From positions 524,573 through 588,572 of the forward strand of contig CM046351.1 of NCBI GenBank assembly GCA_025403435.1: DNA of 64,000 nt, given 5' to 3'. The position numbers and the translations under genes are program-made. Shown here in pieces: positions 46,607 to 58,700 of the stretch (positions within the stretch are counted from its first letter, which is position 1; every line of letters begins with the position of its first letter). The DNA comes from Artocarpus heterophyllus. Taxonomy: Eukaryota > Streptophyta > Magnoliopsida > Rosales > Moraceae. The notes under the pieces are model-generated. The model ran no database searches and was not told where the DNA came from. It saw nothing but the letters and a program-made list of their open reading frames with translations.

Positions 46607-47559
46607 CATTTATAAATTTTGCTATTAATTTATCCTTCATGTAATCGAACTACATTTGGCTTGATCCCTACACATGGATATGTCGGCCGTTTATGGACTA
46701 TAAACGAGTGTAGCCACTTTTATTAATTCAATTTTTATTTTCCCAGGTTCACTGCCAAGTTCTCGGGCTAAACTCACTGATAGTCTTCATGGCTTTACTT
46801 TAGACTCTACTAGTTCGATTTGAATGTTTTTGCATTGCCATCTTCATGGCCTTACTTCAAACTCGACCAGTTCGATCCAAACGCTTTCGCATTGCCCTCT
46901 TCATGGCCTACTTTAGACTCGACCAGTTTGATCTGAACGCTTTCGCATTGCCATCTTCATGGCTGACTAGTTTTATCTAAATGCTTTTGCATTGTCGTCT
47001 TTATGGACTCAATCAATTCAATCCAAAATCAGGCCCTCATTGAACAAATTGGTGTCGTAATTCAGGTTCAAATGGTAAAATGAATTCAATAAACTCTCTA
47101 GAGTTCGATCCCATATCACCATTTTCATGGCATTGAATTTGATTAACTCTTAGTTCGATCACACACATCCATCTTATTGGCTCGATGCTATGCTGGATTT
47201 GATCGACTCTCTTAAAGTTTAATCTTAAATCGCCATCTGTGTGGCTCTGTCTTGCCCTTAACTATGTTAACCCTTTAAGAGTTCAATTCACGCTAAAATA
47301 ACAGCTTAGTTTGATATTACATTGATCCCTTTGGATCCAATTGGATACTTCGATCTATCATACATTATTAGTTTGATTGCTTTTGATTTATTTAAATTGA
47401 CCAAGAGCTTGATAGCTACACACTATATAAAAGCACGAGTAATCTGAAGCTGGATTCGTAAAATTAAATTTTATGTTGAAGTTTAAATCGGAGAAATAAA
47501 ATGTTTAATACAAACGAAACAAATAAAGTACAACAATTCAAGTATAAAACAGAAACATC
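46607..47559. other. Gypsy post-integrase spacer with short diverged repeats
   Basis: Non-coding. From about 46740 to 47250 a roughly 65-75-bp phrase of the form ...TTCATGGCCTTACTTTAGACTCGACCAGTTCGATC...GCATTGCC recurs at least four times (46785, 46848, 46906, 46960) with changes. This is internal minisatellite-like DNA, frequent in the long spacers of Tat elements. Confidence 0.7.
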
Positions 47560-48900
47560 TCTTAAGAATCTCCTCCCTTCGTAGGTTGAGCATTTTCACC
47601 CTCCATCAACTCGACAATTGGGGGCTTTGCGACTTTGCCACTCAACGTTGGAACGATACTTGGCTCGGGAGCGGTAAGATCAATAGGGACATCATGGCGG
47701 GCCGATTAGCCTTTGTCGATGACCTAAACATTCGAATCATCCTATGACAACAGTTCTTGCAATTCCTTGATCGCTTCGTAGATCGCTTAGGCACTAAGTT
47801 GGCCTGACCTGAATTCTGACAAGGCCTCAAGTCGTGCCTTAAAAGAGGAAGTGCTGTGGACCTCGGGCAGCTGCTCCTTGATTTCTTCAATATCTTTGTC
47901 TTTGGCAGCCACTGTTTTCTTCAAGTCGTCAACTTCTTCCTTGGAAAGTCGAAGGCTACTAGCCAAGCTCAGCACCTTTTCGTTCGATTTGTTTAGTGTG
48001 TCAGCTGCATCATTAAGCTCCTTTTGCTTGTCATCTCTCTCGGTTTTTACCTTCCTGAGCTCTCCTCTATGCCCCTTATTTTTCAAAAGTTCCTGCTTGT
48101 ATTTGTGAATAGCTTTGTTCGTAAAGAGATTGTGGATCAAAGGAGCCTGTGTTACAAAATATCAGTATAAAATGATACCAATGAAGACAACCATATTGAA
48201 CATGAGTTGGCGATTTACTTGTCCTATAGCCGCGGTCGATTCGTTGTAAAGACAAGCAAACGGCTTCTTACTAAGAAGTTCCTCATCTTTGCTGAAGTAA
48301 AAACTTTTGGTTGCTCTTGTCACCGCCTCTTTGTCTTGAGTAATACTGACGTCTTCTAGGACGTCGAGGGTTTCTTGGAAACCCTTGGTTCGATGTCCCT
48401 GTTCGAAGCAGAAGGTTGTCCACCTTTCCTTTTCTTCAACGGTGGGGGCTGTATGTCGAAAGAAGGAGGTGAAGGGAGATCGGACGAAGCGGTTGGAGGA
48501 GTCACCTCTTTTGGTATCGATGGTTCACCAGTGTCTCTCCTCTTCTTCACTGCTTTGTCTGCAACTTTCTTCTTTTGCATCTCTCCAACTGAGGGCAGTG
48601 TTACCTTTTTGGCTGACAGCGCGGCTTCTGCGAGATGAACGTCTTCATCAGATAGAGGGGTAATATATTTAGATAGATTGTACAGCCGCTGAAGTGCACC
48701 ACGGCATACAAAGACCTAATCGACTCATTTTGGAAATCGAATAAGAATACCTGTTGGGATTTCTTTGAAGTACTTACAAACTAACAACTTCCCAAGTCGA
48801 TCAGGTTGTGAGATTTCAGCCCAAGTCCGACCCTTCAAAGCAAGCAGTGCATTCAACCTCGCTTAGAACCTCTCGCCGATTGGAGCCGGGTGATTCATCT
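47560..48900 (-). pseudogene. Antisense ORF of the gypsy Tat element, coiled-coil, broken
   Basis: On the strand opposite to gag-pol, between integrase and the 3' LTR. The best piece, 47787-48140, is a heptad-rich coiled coil (ERDDKQKELNDAADTLNKS, then KDIEEIKEQLPEV). The 48356-48580 piece is a Pro/Lys-rich linker with PPPLKKRKGGQP, a nuclear-localisation-like patch. Extra antisense ORFs in this place are known for Tat-lineage plant elements; their role is unknown. Confidence 0.7.
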
Positions 48901-49486
48901 CGTAATCTGCAAAGAAAGACAACACTTGAGATCAGTTGGAATTATTGCTTGAAATACACATAAGTATTGAGGCTACCAATGTGACCAAAAGCAAATGGAA
49001 AAGGAAATCGAGTAGTCAGTTCGTACGAAAAGAAACTCGCAAGAAGATAAGAAGAAAAGAAATAAATCTTGCTTGGAAATCATTGAGAAACTTTGAAAAA
49101 TAGAGAGAAAATCGCCTTGAGTTCGAAGAGAGAGAAGCGAAATGAAAAGGGGAGGGAAAATGTGAGTTATATACTAACCAAAGGTGTTTGATCGACGGTT
49201 AAGATCAGTTCAAAGCCATTTGATCCAAGGGCTAGGATTTCGTGTCTTTTCAAATTCCCACTCAAATTGAGGCGGCGTCTTTTTGAATCAGATGCATACG
49301 TTAGCATTGCAGAGATATTTTAGAGCTTGCCAATCGCATGATGACATGTGTTACAAGTATTTGAGTATTGCGACTTCCCGAGGAAAGTTGATGATTTGAG
49401 TACGGGTGCAAGATTTCAATCAAGGTGACGTGTTGTCGGACTAGAGCCTGGCCTTTATTCACTCCTATAGTCTATTACATTGACTA

Positions 49487-49503
49487 GGGAGTGGGGGGCT
49501 AAC
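49487..49503 (+). other. Gypsy polypurine tract
   Basis: GGGAGTGGGGGGCTAAC directly before the TGTTGAGG start of the 3' LTR. Confidence 0.85.
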
Positions 49504-50253
49504 TGTTGAGGTGCAATTTAGTCAGACCCAAATTGTTGACAAGCCTAGGCGACCCAGTGTTAAAACTAATTAAATAGATCAAAGAGAATCAACTGATTGA
49601 AGGCCAATCGAATTGACGCTTCGTATGGTTCGATTGGTTCTCTTGCGTGGTAAAAAAATTCGGTTTACTTGGTTGCTCGAGGCAATTCGTACTCGTATCA
49701 AAGTCTTTGTTCGACCGGATCGATCACCACGAGTTGACGGTTATTAGCACAAACTGACGGTTGCAACACGTCTAGTAGTGGACTGAAACGTGGGGGAGGC
49801 ATGATTTTGCAGCCTATTACAAATTAACAGTCCTACTATTGCAATTACTTACAGTACATTGTCCTACTCCGCTAGACGGTTGGGAGCCACGATTCCTTCT
49901 TACCCTCTATATAAAGGGATGGTTGTTTCATTGTACGATATATAGAAAAGATCATACAAAAACTCTACCCAACTGCTTTCTCATCTCTTCTCTGCTCCAT
50001 TGTAATTTATACCTAGAATATTATAGTGCATTATAGTGGACGTAGCTCTTTGTTAACAGAGTGAACCACTGTAGATCCTATGTATAATACTTTGTTTTTA
50101 TAGCACTCTTATTCTATTTACTACACTTTGATCTTGTACATTAACTTGAGCTGATAAGTCTAACTGACGGTGATTTGAGGCCCAAGTTTCTTAATACGAA
50201 ATTCTAACAACTCAAATCAGTATTTTAATATTGATTGTAGATCCACCACTACA
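49504..50253 (+). repeat. Gypsy Tat element 3' LTR
   Basis: 750 bp, TGTTGAGGTGCAATTTAG...CCACCACTACA, followed by the CCTAT duplication. It differs from the 5' LTR at many sites, largely C/T and G/A, plus a few small indels. Confidence 0.9.
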
Positions 50254-50258
50254 CCTAT

Positions 50259-50774
50259 CATAGAATCTTCTTCTCTATTATTGATTATTCAAAAATAAGG
50301 TCTGTTAAAATAACAAATGAATAAAGAATTAAGAAAAAATAATAAAAAAGCGAACTTTTAGGATTTTTTTTTTTGAAATTTTGGACAGAAGATGGGAAAT
50401 GGGAAAGAGGGATGACGTGGCCCACTAAGGCCTCAATATAACTGAGACATCCCACGTTGTTCTCAACTACAGATCAGCAGCGGCCAACCATAACAGTTGA
50501 GGGCATTATCGTCATTTAGGATGTCGCTCAGCGACAGAGTGGAGGAGAACCGTTGGATCAGGATACTTATATATATATATATATTTTATTATTTTTATGG
50601 AGATTGGGACCCGATGGGTTCTTCAGTTGTGTATATGCCTCGACTTCTGTCTGGTTGATTCTTCTCACAGTAGGGAAAAAAGTCTTGCTTCTTCTCACGG
50701 ATACATGCTAATGCCTTTACTTCTTTTAAAAGCGAATAAAAAAAAAAACAAACAATAATGAAATTAATAAATTA
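50259..50774. other. Intergenic stretch, promoter-like
   Basis: No gene. A GGATGACGTGGCCCAC block at 50412 contains a TGACGTGGC (G-box/ABRE-like core), and GAGGGCATTATCGTCATTT near 50499 is richer than its surroundings. A (TA)n tract lies at 50569-50583. It could be a relic promoter; no downstream coding region is visible. Confidence 0.35.
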
Positions 50775-51598
50775 AAGTGTTATTAATACTAATGACTTTT
50801 TAATTTTAAGATTTTTTTTATTTTATTTTTTAAATTTTAAAAATCATCACTTTACCCTTTAAACTTTTAAAACTCTTCATTTTACCCATTGAATTTTAAA
50901 CATCAACATTTGTTTTTGTTTTAAAGCTTTTTATTTTGTCTCATATTTTTAATTTTCTATTTACATAGACATAATAATTAAGTTTACATAATTCGCACAT
51001 AACTCACATGTAACGACAAAAATAAGTTTTTATCACTTTTAGATTTTGTTTCAAGTCCACACTCTCATTTAATGCTTTTTTTTAATGTTCTCTTATTTAA
51101 GAAGAGTCTGTATACATATTTTTTATCGATATTGTTTACCGATATCTCTTCATTTTTAATTTGCAACTCATTTTTTTTAGTATTCAAATTCAGATATTAG
51201 CAAACAATATCGACTTATTAAATAAGTCAAGCATTAAAAATTTGAAGAAATATACAAACAAACCCTTTCTAAATGAGAGTTTAGATAAAAAAACAAAGGC
51301 GTGTAAACATGAAACAAAACTTAAGAATGATAAAATCTTATTTTTTCCGTAATAGGTGAACATATGCGAATCAGGTGGCTTAATTTTGTTAATTTGGACG
51401 AAAAATTAGTAGTTTAAGAGATAAAGTGAGGAGTTTTAAAAGTTCAAAGGCACATGGTGATATTTAAAATTCATGAGTAAAATGAGAAGTTTTGAAAGTT
51501 TAGGAACTAAGGTGGTAATTTTTAAACTTTATGAGGCAAATTAAAAAAGACCTTAAAATTTAGAGGTCATTAGCGTTATTAACCTTAAATTATATCCT
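50775..51598. mobile_element. Fold-back / MITE-like element with long inverted repeats
   Basis: The left arm (about 50775-50930: ...ACTAATGACTTTTTAATTTTAAG..., ATCACTTTACCCTTTAAACT..., CTTCATTTTACCCATTGAATTTTAAACATCA) matches the reverse complement of the right arm (about 51405-51592) block by block, so the transcript or single strand would fold into a stem of at least 150 bp with mismatches. The interior is AT-rich and non-coding. Exact ends and target duplication are not clear. Confidence 0.65.
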
Positions 51599-52496
51599 AA
51601 AATAATGCCTGGGTTAACATCCTCAAGGCCGCGTTACGAGTACCCTTTCTAATAACCTTTTTTTTTTTTAAAAACTGTTGTTAAAAAAAAAAAATTCGTG
51701 TGGTATTTTTCAAGCACAATAGACAATGGTAAAAACCATCCTCATATATCAAACACATGCGACACTCGATTTAAAAAATCGTCCTTGTATAAGTTGACAA
51801 CAGATTTTAATTGCAGCCAAATACACTCTTTGTTCTAGTTTTATGAAACTAGAACTTTTTTTTCCGCAGTCTGTTTAATTTTGATCAAAAGACAATTTAC
51901 TCTTCTAGATCTCAAAATGTGCATGTACAACTCTAAATTGTAATTACAGCACTAATCCTCTCACTTAACTTTCTTATCCAGCTGAGCGGCTGGGGTCATG
52001 AAGCGCACAAGTTGTACGTCTCATTATATGCAGTTGTCAATGTCAGAGCGGAACTCACGACTGAAGGATCTGAGCAACTTTAAATGTAAATAATTAGCTA
52101 TATATTATAACTACTTGTACTAATTTGGGGTTGAAGATCTGCTAACCCAATAAATTTACGTTAATACTATCGGTCATTTTGTAAAGACCGAAAAAAAAGT
52201 ACACGTGGGATAGGATTTACAACTTCCTTTGCTTGCCATTTGCTCAAAGGCTTTTACGTGATGATTGATTGGAAAGACAATTAATTGGTGTGTTAAAAAT
52301 TGATTGGAAAGATAGCCAATGACAGATAAAAATAGAATAGCTAGCATAATATTTGAACTCGACCATAATGTATCTCTATCTTCTTGATAAATATGTAATG
52401 CCAACATGACGAATATGTTAACTGTCGTTGGGGTCCGATAGTTCCGTGGGGTATGACTTGTCAGATTAGTATATACGTTGGTTTTCAATTTGTTAG
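51599..52496. other. Intergenic stretch
   Basis: AT-rich with poly-A/T tracts. A 104-residue minus ORF at 52174-52488 has no recognisable domain and poor coding appearance. Nothing supported. Confidence 0.45.
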
Positions 52497-53963
52497 TGTT
52501 GAGGATGACGTAACTAGAACAATGGGCGAATCCGTATGAGATGACTCCAACAATACCTCCAATTGATGGTGGGGACGGTCAAGCCTAGATTGAGCCGAAG
52601 AAGACAACTTCTAGGACCTGCTCCGTTGCCGAAAAGCCAAAAAGAAAAACTTGCAATAAAACATGAAAAACACAAAGAAATATAGCAATGGAGGAACTAG
52701 AGTGAACGGTAATGATGGGAGGAGTAGTCAATAGTTGATGGAGGAATAGCTTTGAAGGGTAGAGGCAAAGTTGCCTTCGTCATCGGAGCTTGGCTATCTC
52801 ATAGATCGGCAGGGGGAGAGACGAAATGTGAAGTCTAGAGTTCTTTAGATTTTCTAGAGAATTTGCTCTGGAGGCGAACGTAGGTCGCCTTGGTTGTCAG
52901 GTTTGAATTGTTGAAAGATGAAGCTTGAAACTTGAAAGCTCCTAACGGGTGGTGGACTCTAGCAAAACTTAAGTATTTTGGTAACAATTTCATAAAATCC
53001 AAAAAAGGATGAAGTGGTGTTGGACGATAGACTCGATCTCTGACAATGGAGACAACGTATTTTACGAAAATTTTCCGTCTGAAAAGCACAAACTTAGAAA
53101 GAAATGATGGTGATTTATGGAGTTTGGAGAGTGAAAATGATGATGAATTTATGGGTCTAAGTTTCTCTAATGGTGTCTTATTGAATGAAGAGGATGGGGG
53201 CTGTTTATAGCGGAAGGGGGCAACTTACTCCGAAGCTGGTCTCTTAGTGCTCTGACATCCTGTGTTGGCTCTGTTTCCCTCTGAAGCAAGCGGCACTAGG
53301 TGTTTTTAGAGATTGATTTTTGGGTTGTCCAAAAACGACATACATTCATGGCTACTCTGAAGCTCCTCTAGGCCTGATGCTCATAGGGGTTTTGACTAAG
53401 GCTGTTCATCTATTTCCAAAGAGTTGACAAGCATGCTTCTTCCTCCGTCGCTAGGTCTCTTTATTTTTGCCAAGTCTGAAATTTCTGATGCACTTTCAGA
53501 GCTCTTTTAAAATTTCAGACAAGAATTGTTGACAAAGGCACGTGAGCGACGCCTTCGATAGTAGACTTTTGGCTCGGGTAAAAGTTAACTTACTACAAAC
53601 GGAGCCCCTCCGGAGGCATGTTGGGTGCTCCGTCGCTACATTTTTGTTATGAAAATGATTTCCAAAGTTGGATTTTGATTCCTTGGGCCGTTTTCAAAGG
53701 CAAAAAGGAAGGCATTCGAGGTTGTTTTTCTCCATCGCCTATTTATTTCAGTTCAATTAACTTTAAAATCGCAAGCAGGACTTAAAATCACATCGAACCA
53801 AAACAAATGGGCCCATTCGACTATTCATAGCCTACTAAATCACAGCCCACTATAGTTCCCCAAGTATGGCTTGGGTCCACGAAATGAGCCCGTTGATGCC
53901 GTGGGACAAGGATGTTGGGCTTGGGCCATCGGAGGAGCCTGGTACGAAATTGGCTATCAACAA
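52497..53963. repeat. Candidate solo LTR (TGTTGA...TCAACA), about 1.47 kb
   Basis: A block of distinctly higher GC than its flanks, starting TGTTGAGGATGACG at 52497 and ending GGCTATCAACA at 53963, with inverted TGTTGA/TCAACA ends as in LTRs. No gene or matching second copy is in the window and I find no clear target duplication, so the call rests on termini and composition. The 84-residue ORF at 52835-53089 shows no domain. Confidence 0.35.
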
Positions 53964-53969
53964 TCAACA

Positions 53970-54814
53970 ACTGTCAAAGTAGTATTTGAATTAAAAAAAT
54001 TTACTTTTCAAAAATAACATCAAAATTTATATAACAATTAACGACTAAATGGCATCCCTTATGTGATGGGCATCTTAGTTTCAGAAGTCTTATAATCCAT
54101 TTGGTTCCCTGGTTTAATTTAGAAAATACTGTATTAATTATTCTTGTTACAACAGGTTAAAAACATTTTTTGATGAGAAGCTTGAAGAAAACGAAATTGA
54201 TGCAGAGAATTATATGCGCACAAGATGGCCGTAGAAATAGCCATTTTGTAAGCACATAATAGTGATATTGTACATAGTGAATCATGGAAAAATAAAGTAC
54301 GCGATACCAAGTGACATTTAATTAATTTTATGGTAGCATTATCGAACTGCACAAATTGGGAATGATCAGGTAATCATAGGGATGACTAGTATATAGTGTG
54401 GGTTGTTAGTTCATATTGTTACGGTTGTGCATCAATCTCAGAAAAAGAATGACACTTCTCGTATTGGAGATCAGGTCACTGGCATTGCACGCACTATAAG
54501 ACCAAGCTAGAGAGAGAGAGAATAAACTTTCATATTCAACGACTACGAAAAAGTAATGTGCAGGTATGACACATGCGATTGGGAAAGGTCTCTTTCGTAA
54601 CATAGAGTGTTTGAGAATCTTCTGGTGGGTCTCTTTTTGAAAGTACTACCACATGAGACTAAAGTAATTGCAATAAAAGAATTGAGCTTAATTAATTATA
54701 AGAAAGTTCATATTTAATATGAAAGGGTTAAATATTTGCCATTGCCCTATCACTGCCACGTTTACACGCCTTGTCTCTCCAACATCATTTCAAAAGTTTG
54801 CGCTTTCCACTCAT
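53970..54814. other. Intergenic stretch left of the satellite
   Basis: AT-rich, two minus ORFs of 65-72 residues without recognisable features. No gene seen. Confidence 0.4.
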
Positions 54815-55664
54815 TTTCCACGTTAAAAATTTTATCTCAAATCTTTTGCAGGCCATTGTTTTCCTATGTCAAAAGGCTAAGCTTTTGGCTAACCAAGTGT
54901 ATTCTTTTGCAGGCCATTGTTTTCCATTGTTTTCGTATCATAATTCCTTTTTGGACTATTTTTGCCCATAAATGAAAACCTATTAACATTTGGCTAACCA
55001 AGTACATCTTCAAACGACCATAGCTAATAATTTATAGTTTTGTTTCAGTTAAAATTTAGACTGTTATAATTTTTATGGTTGTATCTGTTGGAATTAAAAC
55101 ATGAAACGCAGCAGAAGGAACGGATCGTTGACAAACAAAAAATTTCTGAAAACTTTGTTTATCGGGAATAGATATATAATTTTAATTACAGAAAGCTTTA
55201 GGAATTTTTACTAACCTTTTGAAGACTATCAGGGTATCCTAGCTTTCCTCTTTGACACCACGATCTTCCAAACCAGGCCTCCACACCAATGGAAAGACGA
55301 GTGGGCGTCAAACTGCAAGAATGAATTTTCCTCACACTTTTCTGAATCTGCTATGTACTCAACACATGAGATAGCAGACCTTTTTCTTTAGAAAAGAACT
55401 CTCAGTTTTTCTCTCTAAAAATTATGTGAATAAAAATTACTGAGATAACTGTTATCTCTCCCTTTTTATAACTGAGCCATTAGTAATTTTACTTTCCCCT
55501 TTCTTTTCCTTTCCTTTTTCTTCTTTTTCTTTTTCGTTTTCTTTCTTTGTTTCCCGAATCATTTTTTGGGAGATTCCTTATATATATATATATATATATA
55601 TATTAACGTTTACGGATTGTAAACGTTGCGCCTTTTTTTTTTGGGAACCGAATCTGATTTGGTT

Positions 55665-55707
<43 letters not shown>

Positions 55708-58700
55708 GGGGAAACGTGACTTTCATGTTTCCTTCCCTTTTTTTTAATTTATTTATATTATATTAATATATATATTAATATATTATAAAATCTTATATAT
55801 ATATATATATATAAAGATTTGGTTCAAAACCATATATATATAAATCTCAATTCAAAAATAAATCACATTTATTTAAGAATAGATTTTAACAATAATCAAT
55901 TAATTAACTAATGCTCAGTTAAATGTGATAACATTTATCACATTACATTATGTGTCACAGAGAACATTTTTCTGTGTCACGTTAATAATTCAAGTGTGAA
56001 AAAAAATTAATTCAGAATTCAAAAATTCTGAATTAAACATGTATAATTCATTCTATGCAAAAATCCAATATAGTGTTACAGAGGTGGTATTGGGGACCTA
56101 TGGACCTATAACCCAAGCTCCAATAAATTTGACATTTAATCAAACTCTTTAATTAATGTGTCAAATTTATTAGTTTCAGTGTTACTCCACTAAAAACGTG
56201 AAACTGAACTCTTGAGATTATAGTGAAATTACTCAAAAAAATTTAGCGAGTAGTCCATTGATATAATCATTACATATAAGTCAGTCCTCCATAAATAGTT
56301 CATAATAAGAGCTAGGTTCAATTTTCGTTCACATCTCTTATTACATCTTTATCCTTGAGTTCCAATAATTCTCTAATGAACAATTAATTCATAATCTTAT
56401 TATGAATGAGCGCTCTACTGTTCAAACCTTAAATTATCACTCAAGAGAACTATTTTTCTAACTTCCATAGGGAAGGAATGGATTCCATATCTGTATAATA
56501 TTATTCTTAGCTATTTATTACTTTATGTTTCCAAGATGCTAAGTTATAATCTGTGCTTAGACAAATCTTACCATGTAAGTCAAAAAACATAATGTAATAA
56601 ATAAGAGTCTAATAAATACTCAGGATTAAGACTGTCAAATATATGATCATCTTAGTGATAAATTTGAATACTCTATTTGTAACGGATGATTATTAGAGAT
56701 TCATAATTTATCTGGTCCAGTCCTATATAATCTCATTATATAAAGTACCTCCAATCCAATGTCTCTACATTAATAGTCCGGATAATGACTATTTCATTTT
56801 AGATGAGATTGGACCGTACTTGTAATTTTTAATTAAAGATCCCAAACTTTAATTAATTATTACGGACTATTTAGATTATTATCTATAAATTTTATCCCTA
56901 AGCAAATAACATTTATATGCTAAATTTATAGTCATATAAATAATCATGGAATTTTCTTGATGTTTATAAATGTATTCATAATACATATAATCAACCAAAT
57001 TAATAATAAGTGTCATTTTATTTATTTATTAACAATATGTACAATGTCACAGCTTTTAGGGCACCAAGCCCAACAGTATCTTTGTAGTTATAAATTTTTC
57101 TTTCAAATCTTTTTGTACCATTTTTGCTCCTATCTGGAAGGCCTTTGGCTAACCAAACACATATTTAAACGATCAAAACTAATAATTCGAAGCTCCATTT
57201 CAGCTAAAATTTAAACTTTTATAGTTTTTTTTATCGTATATTTGATATTGTAAAATTATATTTTAATTTCTTTCTGGACCATTTTTCCCCTATCTCAAAG
57301 CATTTGGTTAACCAAGCACTTATTCAATTGACCATGTATAACAATTTGTAGCTCTGTTTCAACTAAAATTTAGATCTTTATAATTTTTCTAATTGTTTTG
57401 TTTTTGGAATTTAAAATCTTATCCCAATTTCTTTGCAGACCATATTTGCCTTTATCTCGAAGTAACATTTCTTTGGCTTTTAGAGCACATGTTCCAATAA
57501 CCATAACTAATAATTTGTAGCTCTATTTAAGCTAACAACTGGACCATTATATTTTTTTCATCGTATCTTTCAAAAGATCAATTTTTATCCCAATTCCTTT
57601 TTGGTCCATTTTTACCTCTATCTTGAAGTCTATAGCTTTTAAATAACGAAGCACATATTCAAATGAACATAAGTAACAATTTATAACTCTGATTAAGCTA
57701 AAATTTAGACTATTATAGCTTTTTTGATCATATCTTTGAAGTTATAAAATTTTATCCTGATTCCTTTCCATGTCATATTTGCTCCTATCTCGAAGGTAAT
57801 AGCTTTTGGCTAACTGAGCACATATTCAAATAACCATAGCTATCGATTTATATCTCTATTTTGGCTAAAATTTAGACCATTATAGTTTTTATGATCGTAT
57901 ATTTGAAATTAAAAATTTTTATTCCAATTCTTTTCTGGATAATTTTTGCCCTTATCTCAAAGGTTATGCCTTTGCTAGCCGAGCACATGTTCAATTGACC
58001 ATAACAAACAATTCCGAGCTCTGTTTCAACTAAATTTGGACTGTTATAGTTTTGTTTGTTTCAACTAAATTTGGACTGTTATAGTTTTGTTGATTCTATC
58101 TTTCAAATTATAAAATTTTATCCTAATTCTTTTCTGCACCAATTTTACCCCTATCTCAAAGGTTATAGGCTTTGTCTAACTGAGCATATATTCAAACGAC
58201 TATAACTAACAATTCATAACCTATTTTAGTTAAAAATTTAGCCATTATAGTTTTTTGATTGTATCTTTGAAAATATATAGTTTTATCTCAATTCCAATCT
58301 TAAAGATTGTAGCCTTTGACCAATCAAGCACATATTTAAACTACCATAATTGACAATTTGTATATCTATTTCAAATAAAATTTAGACCGTTATAGTTTTT
58401 TTATTGTATCTTTGAAATTATAAAATTTTATCCCTTTTTTTACCAACTTGATTTTGCCCTTACCTTAAAGATTGTAGCCTTTGGCTAACCAAGATCATAT
58501 TCAAAAGACCACAATTATCAATTTGTAGCCCTGTTTTAGTTGAAATTTGGACCGTTTTAGTTTTTCTAATTGTGTCATTGAATTATAAAATTTTATCCCA
58601 ATTTCTTTTCGAAACTTTTTTGCCTCTTTCTTAGTGGCTATTAGCCTTTGCCTAACCAAGTTCATTTTTAAATGACCATAGCTAACAATTTGTAGTTATA

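Larger units (their letters stand above)
40250..50253 (+). mobile_element. Full-length Ty3/gypsy retrotransposon, Tat lineage, decayed
   Basis: 10.0-kb element flanked by CCTAT on both sides (40245-40249 and 50254-50258). Order: LTR, primer site, gag, protease (DNGSSAN), RT (YIDD), RNase H, a second archaeal-type RNase H, integrase, antisense ORF, polypurine tract, LTR. The dual RNase H, the antisense ORF after integrase and the TGGTGCCCACCGTGG primer site are hallmarks of the Tat lineage. Both LTRs have diverged clearly, mainly by transitions, and the frames carry many stops, so it is an old, dead copy. Confidence 0.92.
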
